Under the pieces are notes generated by a model that saw only the letters and a program-made list of their open reading frames with translations, was not told the DNA's origin and searched no databases. Positions 48,481 through 61,957 of a DNA stretch of 64,000 nucleotides are shown piece by piece; the stretch's first letter is position 1; each line of letters begins with the position of its first letter. Made by a program: the position numbers and the translations under genes. Source of the DNA: Echinarachnius parma (taxonomy: Eukaryota > Echinodermata > Echinoidea > Clypeasteroida > Echinarachniidae); the NCBI GenBank assembly GCA_037951105.1, contig JBAMJV010008980.1:34150-98149 (forward strand), given 5' to 3'.

Positions 48481-49400
48481 TGACCTGCATGAACTGTATG
48501 AGTTCCACAATTAAAGTTGAGCGTTGTCATCTCTTTTGTTATGAAATGATCCATCTCCATTTTGATTTAATCGATAATCATGTTTATTCCCCTTTGCCAA
48601 TGAAAAGGGCTTGGCTTTACATGATAATGATAGCGATGGCCTCATTTATAATGTTGTGTATTTATAAAATGTGTGGACTGTACTGAAAGGCCAAATGTTG
48701 CAAAAGTTACAACATTATTGTCCTTGTCCTTGTGACTCTGTGAGTTCTTGATTTTTTTTGAGATTTATACGTGCGTTTTGAATGGTCACCCAAGACAAAT
48801 GTATTTTGCTCCATTTTCTCACCAGTTGGCCCCATATTTAAGTGGGAATGCACATTCCATAATCACGATACTACCGTTACAAATGGGGTGCCAACGTAAA
48901 GAAGAATACATTCATGTAAGATAATCTAGGATCAAGAGATTTATGAATGCTCAAAATACAAAAGTGAATTCCAAACACCCCTCGCGCAATCATTGCCGGC
49001 CGCGCAAGCGAAAAAAAAACACTGTCGCAATGCGATTCTGTACTATGTGAACAAACACTATTGGCGAAGACAGCCGTTGGTGCATTGTGTACGTACGCAA
49101 ACCCACCCCCCCCCCCCCCCCCCCCCTCCCCCCTTACACGACTCGACCCGTGGTCTTAGTCCCGGTCCTGTTTTTGTAAGTTATGCATCCCCTCCCCCCA
49201 ATGCAGCATTATGCATTCACCCCTTGACTTGTAGGGGTGCTCCCCCCCCCCCCTCTTTCATGGAAAATTCTTGCTTATCTGCAATGCTTTATTTCTGACA
49301 GGTCTTTGCCATCGGACATTAGGGCTGTCTTAATATTTCAAGAGAAATTACCTGAATGATTCAATCATCAGTGTTGTTTTCCTGTTCTTTCTATTTGTCT
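48480..49400. other. Gene-free stretch with C runs
   Basis: C runs at about 49105-49131 and 49242-49254. Otherwise no structure seen. Confidence 0.5.
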
Positions 49401-49421
49401 GTATAATATTTTGCCTTCCAG

Positions 49422-49484
49422 ATATGTTTTCAGAAGGCTCACAACTGTGGTGATGTTGGTGACATCAATGGACTTCTGGATAAG
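49422..49484 (+). CDS. Isolated plus-strand exon candidate
   Basis: A long pyrimidine tract ending GCCTTCCAG, 63 open bases (AHNCGDVGDINGLLDK, reminiscent of an ankyrin-type helix start), then AAG|GTAACA. No partner exon was found, so it could be chance. Confidence 0.2.
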
Positions 49485-51660
49485 GTAACATTGAGAAGCC
49501 TACTTGTTCTTGTACCGAAAGATAATAATAGTAATATTCTGAAACTGGTCATCTTCAATTTAGCAGGCAAACTCGTTTTTAGTTTGTTTAGGCTATCATT
49601 GTTTTTAAATTATGAATATGCTACACTACATCCCAGAGATACATAACAGAGGAGGAAAGATTTGCATGCTTTTGTTTTATCTGTGTAAAAATCATTGCCC
49701 CCATGAAGAAAATTTTTTTTTAAATGTATGCCGGGCATGTCATAAAAATTGTGACAGAAATTATCGATATAAGGCAGACATCAGTAGACACAAGAAGAGA
49801 TTCAATGCACGTTATTACAATTCCCTTGGCATCATTGTTAAAATCGATTTAGCATGATTTTATTCTATTATTTTTGTATCTCAGCTACATTTTCAGAATG
49901 TGCCTAGCTGGATTTTATTATTTTGCTGTTAAGGGCAATGCAACTCTAGAATAGAGTTTATCCTGACTTTATTCTTCGTAATATGGCTTGGTTTATTATC
50001 CATAACATTACCCGACTCAGATTTCTGCTTTGGAAGTAATTTTGTGAAACACTATCGGGTACACCCCTATTCACGCGAATTGCTGGGGCCGCCATTATTA
50101 GGTGTATGCGGACATGCGGGTCAATGATGCATATATACTGCATTTCAATAACACCAATTCAAACCATGTTGGTTGAATCACGTGTAGACGCTTTTGATTA
50201 GTCTGCAAATCAGTGAAAAGCCTTTTGTTTCGGCCAAAGCACATACGTCAGAGTTTGCAATGCATGTCGGGTATTACACAAACATGGCCGCTCCTATCAT
50301 CTTTGCTGGTGTAAGAAATTAGTAAAATTTGGGTATGTTCACATAAGGATTGTATGGGATACAGAAGGCAAAAATTGCCAAGTCATGCATAAATTAAATG
50401 TTTGTTCACCATCTAAATGATAATAATAGCCGAAAGCCATAGATTCATTGCCCTTTAGGAAAAAGGCAGTGTGCATACTACACTGGATTCAACTCTAAAT
50501 CCCACTACAAATATACTGCTCAAAACTGACCATGAAATAAGATGAGTCAACATCTAGCTTTCTATCCCTAGCAGGATCTTGTCATGTCAAGGACTGGTCA
50601 ATAATGAAAAGCACACTCACTACCAAACTGAAGGTTAAAAATGGAAAATTGGTCTATTTCAATCAAGTTATCTTTTTACTACATGAATAATATTGGCTTG
50701 TGATTCATTTGTTCAATTTAGTGCACATATCCCTTTCTCACCCTCACTATAGATTTCCTTGAACTTAAACACACATTGACTCTGTCGCGTTGAGTCACCG
50801 CTTGATGCACAAACTCCCACGCTCCGTCTCGACACCCTACGCCAACTCCAGACCCTTCAGTGGAATGGACCTACAACATCCTCATTGAATGGAAGGACAA
50901 CTCGCAGCAGACCCTAGAGCTCCCCAACACAAAGCAAACCACCAGGCGCGGACTTACCCTGAAACCCTCAACAGACTTTGCACAGAGGTTGGCAGATGCA
51001 CTGATGAGCGCTCAGAACTTCCCCGGCCTGTACGTGTAATCACCAGAGCAGACTGCCTCCCACATCATTGAAGAGAGTAAAGATCCTGTTTAAAAGTTGC
51101 AACACTCTAATTGCACTTAGACCACTAACGCGCGCTATATACCACGCAGTGATATTCATGCCCCTGTCCAAACAAGGTTAAGACAATTTGCTGAAAAATA
51201 GGCGTGGAAAAAATCACCGGTTCGCAGCACACGTCCATCATTTATGAGCATGCTGCGAGCTCTAAACCATTTTGTGTACGATCACTACGTTCATCGCGCT
51301 ACATCATTGATTAATCACGTTTGGCTAGGTGTCAATGCTAATCAATCGGACTGTCTGCTGGTTCCAAATTACTCATCATGCAACAGTGCAGCGCTTGTCA
51401 GCTGCTAACGCTAGCAGCAAGCTACTTGCACTTGGTAGGCAGTACGGGCAGTGGACTACATTGAAGAGAGCTAAATCCTTTGTCCATCTGGCCACCCAAA
51501 CCCAACCAATTTTGCAAAAATTATCGGACAAAAGATCATGGACCTGTTAAATTGTCAAATTCATTAAAAAATCAATTTGAGAATTTACCTTTCCCTTGTA
51601 CATTATATTATGTTGTTTAGTTTATGCTAACAGAAGAATGAATTGGCTTGTAGCTTGCAT
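49485..51660. other. No gene recognised
   Basis: Includes a coding-looking but unplaced stretch at 50815-51080 (higher GC, with CTACGCCAACTCCAGACC), probably a decayed transposon fragment. No family named. Confidence 0.4.
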
Positions 51661-51681
51661 ATGTTTTCCTTATTACATGTA

Positions 51682-51851
51682 CGGGGAAACCCCGTTATAA
51701 CGAGCTCGTTTATAACGAGGAGAATCATTTGGTCCCGATTGTTCCAATGGCATAATGCTCCGATTATAACGAGCTCGGTTATAGCGAGATTCCGGTTATA
51801 ACGAGGTAAAATCGATAGTCCCGACTACCTCGCTATATTGGGGTTTCCCTG
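51682..51851. mobile_element. pogo/Tigger-like MITE
   Basis: CGGGGAAACCCCGTTATAAC at the left and inverse GGGGTTTCCCTG at the right, TA at both sides. Internal words TTATAACGAG and TATAGCGAG are typical of Tigger-type ends. 170 bases, no transposase. Confidence 0.85.
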
Positions 51852-51978
51852 TATTACAAATACATGTAATAAGGATCCTTTTCATTTGTAGTTCAAATCA
51901 GTGGGCATAACATTAATTTGTCACTTTACTGTAACCCTAATCAGGCCAAGTTATTTTGGCATTGGCCTATGGCCAGGA

Positions 51979-52000
51979 AGGGGGGGGGGGGGGGGGGGGG
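51979..52000. repeat. G run
   Basis: About 21 G after GGCCTATGGCCAGGAA, followed by TGGATCCC. Confidence 0.85.
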
Positions 52001-52639
52001 TGGATCCCACTTCCCCTGAGGCCAACGAATGCACGGCCACTACAAAATTTAGCACACAGATAGCTTGTAACAAGATTGCATTGTTAATTTAATTAGTGTC
52101 AAGAGTTGTATCAATCACCCAGTGTGTTATAATAGTGGAAATATTGTGACAAATCTCCTTCTTTAAAAATTTTAAATTCTACTTTTATATCTCTGTACTC
52201 TGTGCTGAGGAAATGTTGTGTAAAGGTTTACTGATCCCCAATAATGAGCATACCTATAAAGTTGTATAACTATTTATGACCTGCTATAGCAAAACCCAGC
52301 ACTTGTCTGTCAAAAGATTTTCACACCATTATAAAGGCCTGATCACAAGCTTTCATAATGTGCTGCTTTGTTCTAACTAATTGGTCAATAATTAACGAAG
52401 GTATGATTATTTCAATTTTGCCATTAAAGGTCTATAACACATTGTGTGAACTTAAAATGCCAATTTCTTCAATACATGAATTACCGACAAATGTCGGGTT
52501 TGGATATAGCAGGTTAGGCTTACAGCAGGTCACATTTCATTGCATCAAAATTTTAGAAATGCAAGTTACATAAAAGTACAATTCACAATCATACAGTTAA
52601 ACAAACAGGAAACGATTTGTCTAGAAGCATGAAATAGTA

Positions 52640-52813
52640 CAGTCAAACCTGTGTACAGTGACCGCCAATAAAAGTGGCCATTGCAGAAAGGAGATCACTG
52701 TAGACAGGTTCCATTACATTCCTTTTCTCTGCAAGGGATCATTTATGGTGGCCACTATAGGTAGGTTGGCTACTATAGAAAGGTGGCCGCTATCACATGT
52801 TTGACTGTCCCTG
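52640..52813. mobile_element. Second pogo/Tigger-like MITE
   Basis: CAGTCAAACCTGTGTACAGT at the left, ACATGTTTGACTGTCCCTG at the right. GTGGCC(A/G)CTAT occurs several times inside. A TA flanks the left end. Confidence 0.75.
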
Positions 52814-53046
52814 TACAAAAATGTGCGCTTGATGGTGTGATGTATCTACGGAGTGTGTGTATATGTGTGGGTACGTGCATGTAAATTCTAACAAACAGAC
52901 AAATAATTATTTGCAACTGGTTGACATAAAGAGTTGTATAATATCTTATGTCTTCACACTGTTTGACAATCTTCATCATTCATTCCTTCTGTAATTAGAA
53001 CATAAGGAAGACAGGGGAAGCAACCTCTACATGCAGTGGGGTAGCT

Positions 53047-53661
53047 GGGGGGGGGGGGGGGGGGGGGGGGCATGTCCCCCTAATAATTTGATATAAAAAA
53101 TAGAAACATCACAGGTGAAGATCCCAGAGGGGCGCGGGGGATGGGCTGTTCAAAGTATGCATACTACTAAGTAATATAAAATCTGAATCTGAAGTGATAG
53201 TTTAACAAATATCTACCTACATATCCTCCCCCAAATGTATAGACATGGTGTTTGCCTTTTTGTGTTTGATTGTACATATATTTGTTTGTGTTTGTATGAT
53301 CTTATGAGGGAGGTCATGCATGCGTCCTTTAATTCTAGTATATATATACCATTTTTTTCCAAGACATACACCACACTGCACATTATTTTAAGTAAAAAGT
53401 TGCAAAAGCTCTCTACCGAAGACCTCCCATTTCCCTCCTACCACCCCACCTTCCAGCCATGCACTGCAAGAATGATATACAAGGGGAACATTTGTGAAAA
53501 TAAAAAATATAATAGTGCCTCCCCCCCCCCCCATTCAATAACCCCGGGGGGGGGGGGGGGAGGGGTGTTCAAACACCCCTCTTTGACCAAACAATTACTG
53601 TTTTTTTTACTTATTATATTTTTGATTTATTTATTTTTTATTTTTTTTTGGGGGGGGGGGG
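53047..53661. repeat. Cluster of G and C runs
   Basis: G runs near 53048-53070, 53546-53560 and 53650-53661 and a C run near 53521-53532. A frame across these (glycine and proline rich) is not a gene. Confidence 0.8.
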
Positions 53662-54099
53662 TTTGAACCACCTTTCCAACTTTTCTTTATCCAATCTCGA
53701 GACCACATTATTAGCAGTCTTGACCATAATTAGCAATGGTCTGTGTTTGTACATAATTCTGAAAAATTGAAAGGTAGGCTACTTGGTCGCCGACCGTCGA
53801 CAGCATGAGCTGAGCTAACTCAATATTCTTGTGCGCGCTAATTCAGTACTGTCTTATTGCAAGGGGGCGGATATCGTTTCAACGGACGATATACCTGCAA
53901 CAAATTTATGGCAGGCCATCAGGATTGGGTAATAAAATATGATATTAATATTCGTTTTTTCACGAGGTAAACAGGGTTCGTTTTTCTTCAAACTTTCACA
54001 CAACTTAGGATTGAAGTCTCAAATGTCTCTTTCGGCAGAATTTTACACTTTACAGGCATGCCTTTAAGTCAGTTAATTTGTTTCTAAGTGTGATATAAT

Positions 54100-55910
54100 T
54101 TTGCTGTTAGTGGTTTCATTATTAATTGTATGATGGCGAGTGAGCAATGCCATGGATACTCTGGTTTGTTGCCTAAAACGTCACATCCCTGATTTGCATG
54201 CTGCTCAAGTTTATCACTGAACGTAATGTAGATACATCAGGTATGCAAACAAGTCCTCGGTAACCACACTTATCAATCTTCCTTTTTTTATATGCTCATG
54301 ACAAACACATAGATCCGATTGATAAATTAAGTATAAATCAATTATGTGCGTGATCCAAATCTGCACAGCCAAATCAAATGCAGACTTTAGACCTTTATAG
54401 ATAATCGTTGTTTGCGATGCAACTACCCCTAGGTTATATACATAGGCGTAGTAGGGGAGGGGGAGGGGGAGGATTATGAGGTGAATAGTCCGAACGGACA
54501 AATAATCGGGCAAAATGCCTCAGCCCCCTACAAAAACAAGAGAAAAACGTTCCGCTACGGCTCTGCCTTATACACAAGCCTAAAATCACAGTGATATCCG
54601 CACTATGTGTGTTTTACCCATAATCAGGTTTTGAAATCATATTTTTCTTTATTTTTTGGTACATTTTCCCTAACTTAATATATTTGATTCACCATTCAAG
54701 CTTATTAATCATTATATAATTCTAATTTGTTAAATTAAGAATGTGGTTTATGGTTCAGACCTTCCTCTTCAAAGCGAATCCTAAGAAATTGGTAAAAATA
54801 TAATTATTAAGCTTTTAAAAATTGAGTATTCCGTTTTACGTGTCATTGTGGGGAATAATAATGCCGATGGTAGAATAATTGGTAACCCAATTATGCAGGG
54901 GATAGTATACCCCGCAATTCACATTGAGTTATCCAACCTAAGTGAGTGTAATTCGTATAATGTTTTAAACTTTTAAATCAGCATTCCGTTCTAGGTGTCA
55001 TCGAGGGAAACCCGACCTTTGTATAATTGGTATAACGTCGTTTAGCTTTGAGATGTTGAGTATTCCTTCCTTCGTGTCATTTGTAGGGAAACTAGGGACA
55101 AGACACAGTTATGCAGGGGGTATCACCCCCCGCATTTGACATCCCTTTAGTAACCCACTTATTTGAACGAATTTCTTTTGGTTTTTAATGGTATTTGTAC
55201 AGTTTGCTGGGTCTCTTTTCCCTTTTCTAGAATGGGAGTCCATAAGATTTAATTTGGCTGTTAGTGGCTTCATTATCTCGAGTGAAAATTGCCATGAATA
55301 TCTTCATTCTGCTCGAGTTTATTATGCACATCGTATTAGAGACTTATTATACTACATAATAAATGTAAGACAAATTCAACACATAGTGATGTGCACTGGA
55401 CAACACACTTATCGAATAATCTCTTTGTACGTATGCTCAAGACAAACACATAGACCCGTTGAAAAATAATTGTGTAGAAACCACCTTTGCGCAATATAAC
55501 TATTTACAGCCAAGTCAAGATTAGACTTTAGACCTTTAGAGATGAATCGTTGTTTAAGGCGGTGGTTGTTGGGGTGGGGGGTAGGGGGAATGAGGGGCTT
55601 GTCAGGTAAATATTCAGGTGCTTGTCATGTGAATAGTCAGGACGGAAACATACTTGGGCTAAATACCTCATCCCCCTGAAAAATACGTCCCGCTACGCCC
55701 GTACATGTAATATACAAGCCCAAAATATAATATGATATCAGCACTATTTGTGTCATAATCACGTTTTCAAAATTATACTTGCCGTTATATGTCGGTGCGT
55801 TTTCCCTCACATAAATGTATTTGAAACACTATTGAGAATATTATTATACCTGTTAATCAAATTTTCGAATTATTTATTGTTTGATTGAGTGTGTGGTTTA
55901 TGATTCGCCG
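54100..55910. repeat. Diverged ~1.1-kb tandem duplication
   Basis: Copy A (about 54100-54780) and copy B (about 55240-55910) share GCTGTTAGTGG, TATGCTCA(T/A)GACAAACACATAGA, ACTTTAGACCTTTA, CCCGCTACG and GTGTGGTTTATG in the same order. No coding frame survives. Confidence 0.7.
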
Positions 55911-56730
55911 GGGCGGATCTAGCTTTTTGATAAGGGGGGGGGGGGGGGGAGGTTGACCCAATGACGATGGGGAGCATCGTCCACGAGCCGCGAAGCGACG
56001 ATTTTTTTTGTTGCTTTTTGAACCCCCGTAAGTGATTTTTTCACCTTTTTCCCACTTGCGTCCACGAGCCGCGAATTTCTTTTATTATTTAGAACCCCCG
56101 TAAGTAAACTTTTTCACCTTTTGTCCACTTCGTCCACGAGCCGCGAAGCGGCGAATTTCTTTTACTATTTTGAACCCCCGTAAGTAATTTTGTGTCACCT
56201 TTTTTCACTGATACATTTTCACTTGGCATCCCAAGGGGGGGGGGGGGGGGGGTTAAACCCCCTAACCCCCCCCCCCCCCCCCCCCCCACCCCTTCCGTAG
56301 ATCCGCCACTGGTTCGGAACCTTGTCTTCAAAACAGACTTCGATGGTTCGATGCGGCAATTAGCATCACTTGATGCCCGACCTTAACCTAAGTGTGTGTA
56401 ATAAGTATACTGTGTTCAACTTTGAAATATTTAATATTCCGTTATAATTATGTTTTATTAAGGGGAAAATATACTAAGGGGGTCATACCCCACATTTCAC
56501 AACCAAATAATTACCCAACTAGTTTAAAAGTGGTTTTCCTGGTCTTAAATGTCATGTGTACAGTTTACCTTTGAAATGAGAAGTATTCAGTTCTACTTCT
56601 CATCGTGGGAAAGATAGGCCCAGTGTACAATTATTCAGGGGGCATTATACCCCGCACTTTATATCCATTCAGTTACCTTTGGTTTTTAATGGTATTCGTA
56701 CAGTTTGCAGGGTCGGTTTCCTTTTCTGTA
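54800..56730. repeat. Degenerate ~200-bp modules
   Basis: GAGTATTCCGTT, GTGTCAT, TTATGCAGGGG and ATACCCCGCA recur in that order near 54825, 55045, 56430 and 56575. TTTTGGTTTTTAATGGTAT occurs at 55168 and 56678. Confidence 0.6.
55910..56310. mobile_element. GGCGGATCTA element with G and C runs
   Basis: GGGGCGGATCTAGC at the left pairs with GTAGATCCGCCACTGG at the right. Between them a module with CCACGAGCCGCGAA and GAACCCCCGTAAGT is repeated three times, and G runs (55937-55949, 56235-56252) and a C run (56268-56287) occur. Confidence 0.65.
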
Positions 56731-57121
56731 AAAGGTTAAAGGTGTACCTGTAAAGTGCCAGATATTGCCAAGCATGACATTCAAGACTTCAACGCAATGC
56801 TGTACCAAAATCACTAGAGGATATGTCCGAATGATGTGTGGAAGTTTCATTGAAAAAGAACACTGCTTTCCTGGTTAACAGAGCGGAAATATGCGTCAGC
56901 TTTTACAACTAATTACTCTATGACGTTTATGAGGTTTATGACCGTTCAATAACGCTCTTGAACTGAATGATAGATATCGTCATAATTAAGTGGCATTCCA
57001 AACAAAATATATTCCTATTTTACTCTTCTCTTGCCATGAAGCTAAATAACATGGTAGAAGAGAAACGAGGATGCTCCAAGTAATTTTCGTGGAGTTAGAC
57101 ACTTTACAGTCATCCCTTGAA

Positions 57122-57885
57122 AGCGTTTTCCCATCCATTTTCAAACAATCGTCATTCAATTTCGATAATTGTTAACTTCAATTTCGTCCCGAGAAATCCT
57201 GAACTTGCAATTGTTATATACAATTTAGTCATTCATCGTTCAATTTGGTCAATGACCAATCAACTTTAAAATTTGGTCATTCTATTTCCTCATTGTGCAA
57301 TGAAATTCGTCCTACGTGGCGATTAAGTGGGCAATGTTAGGTTCGAATTCATCATTGTTCAATCGATTTCAAGAATTTATCATTCAAATTCGTCCCGTAG
57401 TATAGATGCATTGGGAAAATGCAACACTTTGTATTGATTCATAAGCGCTGGGAGTTATCATGACTGAAAATGTTGATAAATTATATGATAGACATTTATT
57501 ACAACCAACCGATGACAATACATGTATATCTCACAAGAATCAGCCATAGTGTGATGATTAACAAGATATTTCATACCAAAATTCAATACCAATCATAGCT
57601 TGCTTTAATGTGAGACGAATTTGAACGAGAAAGAACGAAATCGATCGAAAAATGACGAAATTGATCATCACTTTCTGCCACACAGTCTGCGATTGGACGA
57701 AATCGAATTACCTTTGACTAGAATGTATATAACAAACACAAATTTGATTGAAAACAAACGAAATTGGGTGTTGAAAAGACGAAATTGAACATGACAAACT
57801 GAAAGCCACACATTTCCGAGACGAAATTGAAGTTAACAATTATCGAAATTGAATGACGATTGTTTGAAAATGGATGGGAAAACCT
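57122..57885. mobile_element. Foldback element rich in GACGAAATTGAA
   Basis: GTTTTCCCATCCATTTTCAA at the left and its inverse at the right pair over at least 90 bases. ACGAAATTG-type words recur about ten times in the right arm, and inverse TCAATTTCG or TCAATTTGG words in the left. Confidence 0.75.
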
Positions 57886-58547
57886 ATAACATGTCGAAAT
57901 CATTACAACTCAATTATAACTCTAGCGGTTCTCGCATGCAGCATTGTATTTATATTTCCCATAGAAGCATATAGAACATATTTTGGTTGAATATCTCGTG
58001 ATTGTTTGCATTTGTGAACACAGTTCTTAAATTCCTTTTTAATCATTGCACTTTAGTCTTGATATATTCCAATGTTCTACCATATAATGTATGCCAACAA
58101 TATTAAGACTGAATAATAATTAGTCTGATTTATTTCCGGTGCTGCTGTCGTGTATCTCTAATGTACTTTACTTGCGAATACACACACTGTATCGTTATGT
58201 ACTCTGCCGTAAAGTGTAACATTAGAAAACAAGTTAAGACAATTATACAAAATGTATCAATAGCTGAAAGAATAGTTACCAGTTTGATCAAACCTCCTCT
58301 AGTACTCTATATCATAATCCGCTGTCGGATAGGTTCTTGCATTTGTTTATACATTCATATTTTCAAAACTCAACCATAAAAGGAGAGGTACACGAGTGTA
58401 ATTGGATGGATTATGTGTTACTCCTTTGTATACAAATTGTACGAATATATGGATCTAATAAACCTTTCTATTCAATGTACTTCACAGGCAAATTGGAAAA
58501 GATTTTATAATCAGTATTAACATGTATTAACATTAACAATACAAATC

Positions 58548-58845
58548 ATCATTATTCCACTAATATGAACGTTTCAGTTTGATTCGTCTTAGATAAGATT
58601 TCTAACAGTAAGTGGTCATTTCTTTCAATCAAATTAAGACAACTATATATCATGTTAACTTGAAGCTAACGAACAATATCAACAAACAATCCACTAACAT
58701 GTAGGACCTACGTTTAAGTTGTATTCGTCTTAGATAAGATTTATAACATTAAGTGGTACCTTCTTTCAATCAAAATAAGACAATCATCTCATAACGTCCA
58801 TATGTTAGCTTGCAGCAGACGAATAATATTAACACACAATCATTT
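58548..58845. repeat. ~150-bp tandem duplication
   Basis: Two adjacent diverged copies, both with ATTCGTCTTAGATAAGATTT and AAGTGGT, then TTCTTTCAATCAAA. Confidence 0.75.
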
Positions 58846-59940
58846 AGATAATCACCGACAGCTCAACATTTCTCGAGCTCAATCGAAGCCAATCATTTCA
58901 GTCACCATGAATTCCCATTAAAGTTGTGTAGCGGACCAAGCCATAAGTTTACATTATCAATACATGTACAAAGTTGCATACAGTGAGGGTATAATTTAAA
59001 CAAAATCAATTCGTTATTTTATACCAAAAAGGGTCAATACTCACCGACAGCTGGAAGGTGTTTTAGATCACTTGAAGCCAACCATTGCAGTCACCAACAA
59101 GTAAATATTAGTTGTCAAGCGTGGGGTTGCTACTCCAAGGATCGCCATTTTGAACTAGGCTATTCTGCGCACTGCATAACTGTGATGTAATAAGTTATAC
59201 GCACCGTGCGCAGGGCGTTTATGGGTTGGCACCGCACATCTGAGTTACGAAACCTACAGATGATTGAGAAGATGGGTGAGAGTGATTTTGGGTTAAAATT
59301 AGTTAAAATTTGGTCGATAATTAAACAAAGTAATACTTTATTCATCTTCTTGTATGCATATTAAAGAAGTAAATCTTCAAATTTGAACCGTTTTGGAAAG
59401 CATTTACCAGAAGGGTTCGTGTCTGCACCACATATGATGTAATTCAACAACTATGTTTAGCGTGTATAGCACACTTGCGATTTCTAGGATGGAGTTCGTC
59501 TTAATTATTTGTAGTATGCTGATAATGTATATTCAAATGATAATACAGATACCAAAGGAATATAATGTAACAAATGAAGAGATTTCAACTAAAAGGCGCT
59601 AAATCCATTCAGGTTAATTTCGAGAAAATCAGTGTTTTTTAATTACCCACATTTGTCTCTGTTTTTCATTAAATCTATACTACAGATGGAAGAGCTACCA
59701 CTAAAGGTTATAAAAATGCAAGTTAGAAAAATTCTGCGTACAGCATGTACTTTATATAATTTGTCATATTGTATTTCATTTTGGATTTAGCGCCTTTTGC
59801 CAGAAATAATGGATATAGCGCCTTTTGCCAGAAATATTTTGACTGCCAATAATGAGTTGTTCACTGACAATAGTATAAAAGGTGTGTAGATGATACAGAA
59901 TATTAACTCAACTGTACTAGAATCATAGTAGGTCCCCACC
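58846..59940. other. No gene recognised
   Basis: CTCACCGACAGCT-like words occur at 58853 and 59040, each followed by TCG/TTGAAGCCAA. TAGCGCCTTTTGCCAGAAAT is duplicated at 59788 and 59817. Confidence 0.4.
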
Positions 59941-59946
59941 CACCAA

Positions 59947-59986
<40 letters not shown>

Positions 59987-60020
59987 CCAACACACTAAAC
60001 CTCACCACACACACACGTAA
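59941..60020. repeat. CA microsatellite
   Basis: About 18 CA units plus flanking interrupted CAs. A similar CA-rich stretch lies at 61145-61530. Confidence 0.9.
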
Positions 60021-60439
60021 TCATCAATGTGCACTAACGTAAATCACATAACCACTGGTACAATAATAATACACATCGCATCATTACACAAGATTTTACC
60101 ACCAGGATGAATGATCGGAAATTTCCATCTTGACACGATATGCAGCAATATATTGAACTTTAATTTCATACATATAGTAACGGATGTGCAGTATACGTGG
60201 TATTCTTCTTATTCTTCTTCCAATTGTAGTACAGTCCTCTTGATAGGAAATGAATGCTTACACGGATAATAATACGCATCGAGAAGAACGCCGTAAAGAT
60301 TCGATTTAAATCGTTGCTCGTCGTTGATATTTGTTGTTATTCTGTCCGTAACTGTACTATCCCAATTAACAATTCATTCAACACCATTGATACTTTACTA
60401 TTTTACGAGTTCATGAATAAATATAAAGAAAAATAGATA

Positions 60440-61140
60440 CTCTAATGAAATGATTATACATTAATTATGAATATTCAAGCCGCGATCCGTCATTCTGTGT
60501 ATGGGTGGTATGTATCTTGGAATTAAAATGATCCCTTTTTTCAGAAATGCTCTGAAATAATTCTGCCTAGTACATGTAGTAAGCCAGAGAAGCAAAAGTG
60601 AAAGTTGAACTCGTGATTCGTGATTTGAAAAGGCGTATAGGCGCATTTTTCTGGGGAGGGGGGGGGGGGGGGGGGAGGGGGAGGGGTACTTTTTTGCCTG
60701 ATATGGCATGCCATCTCACCTGCATATGATATGTTTTTTTTTTTTTTATTAAATTATTTTCTCCAAATAATACAATTAATTGTTGCCCCCCAAATTACAC
60801 GAGTTTGCCCGAATATGTCATGCTTCTGTCTGAAAGTGTATTTAACCGGCACTAATGTGAATTGATTCTGCCAAGCACGAAAGGTTTTTGCCCGAATAAT
60901 GCCACGTTCCAAATCTCGGGGGGGGGGGGGGGGGAGGAGGGGGCTGCAGCTCAAAGCTCCCTCCCCGTATTGTACGCTTAGTGAGTGGTACAACACTCGA
61001 CACGATGCAGCAATTTATTAAACTTTCATATCATACATATTTAAGGATGTGCATTATAATGTGGTATTCCCGTGGTAAATGAATGCTTATAAGGAGGAAG
61101 TAGACCCAAGCCAACTAGTCGGTTTTGTATTATAATTATA
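60440..61140. repeat. Two related G-run repeats
   Basis: G runs at 60657-60685 and 60918-60934 within diverged sequence sharing CGAATA(T/A)TG and TTTGCC. No gene. Confidence 0.6.
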
Positions 61141-61662
61141 ATAAACACACACACAATAATTCGCACACTCACACACGCATACGTTCGTATCATGTATTTG
61201 TGGGACCGATGTAGGATGCATTCTGGTCGTCCATTTGTTGGACCGTTTGCATTTTACTTACATTAATTTTATGGGAAAATATAAAACATAATAGCAATGG
61301 ACGGTCAGGCGCAAGTTTTTTTTCCAATCTTTTAAAACAGATTGGAAAACGGCTGTTCTTGGACAGTAAAAGTTTTTTCCCCTCGCGCACAAGATTCGCT
61401 TTAAAGACAGTTACTGAAAATATTACAATGGCACAAGCGTACTCGCACATAGACACTCTCACACAAACAAACACACACACACATGATCACGCACACACAC
61501 AACACACGGACATACATACACACACAGACATATTCTATTCCCAAGTATTTTCCCCTCAAACAATTAGCCATTTCTTTTACAAGAATGTTGTTTGAAATGT
61601 ACCTTGTCAAATACATTTGTACAATTAATGTACATTATAATGTGAAAATTTGCCTTGCTAAA

Positions 61663-61880
61663 TGTTGTCCCGGACGAGACCGTCTCCCCAAAGTTTTCGA
61701 GACCGAGACAATTGGCTGAAAGTCCTCTTAGTGGGGAGGGGGAGGGGGGGGGGGGGATGCCCGTCGCCAAAAAAAATGTACCCAGTCAGTCGAGACCGCC
61801 TCCAACATTTGTCACGACCAAGACAATTGGCAGAAAGTACTCTCAGTGTGTGTGTGGGGGGGGGGGGGGGGGGGGGGCGG
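61663..61880. repeat. Two-copy ~120-bp repeat, each ending in a G run
   Basis: GAGACCG, CGAGACCGAGACAATTGGC, GAAAGT and CTCTTAGTG are followed by G runs at 61741-61756, and again with CACGACCAAGACAATTGGC and a G run at 61857-61877. Confidence 0.75.
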
Positions 61881-61957
61881 AAGGGGACCATCGCCAAATC
61901 TTTTCCGCGGCCGCGGTCAAGACCAATAAAAAGTGGAATATAGACAGTACGTACCCA

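Noticed and set aside
50889-51071. Possible conserved exon with higher GC
   Set aside because: No splice sites, no family recognised; more likely an old transposon fragment.
53235-53666. 143-codon plus-strand frame
   Set aside because: Ends in translated poly-G and poly-T; no domain, no splice support.
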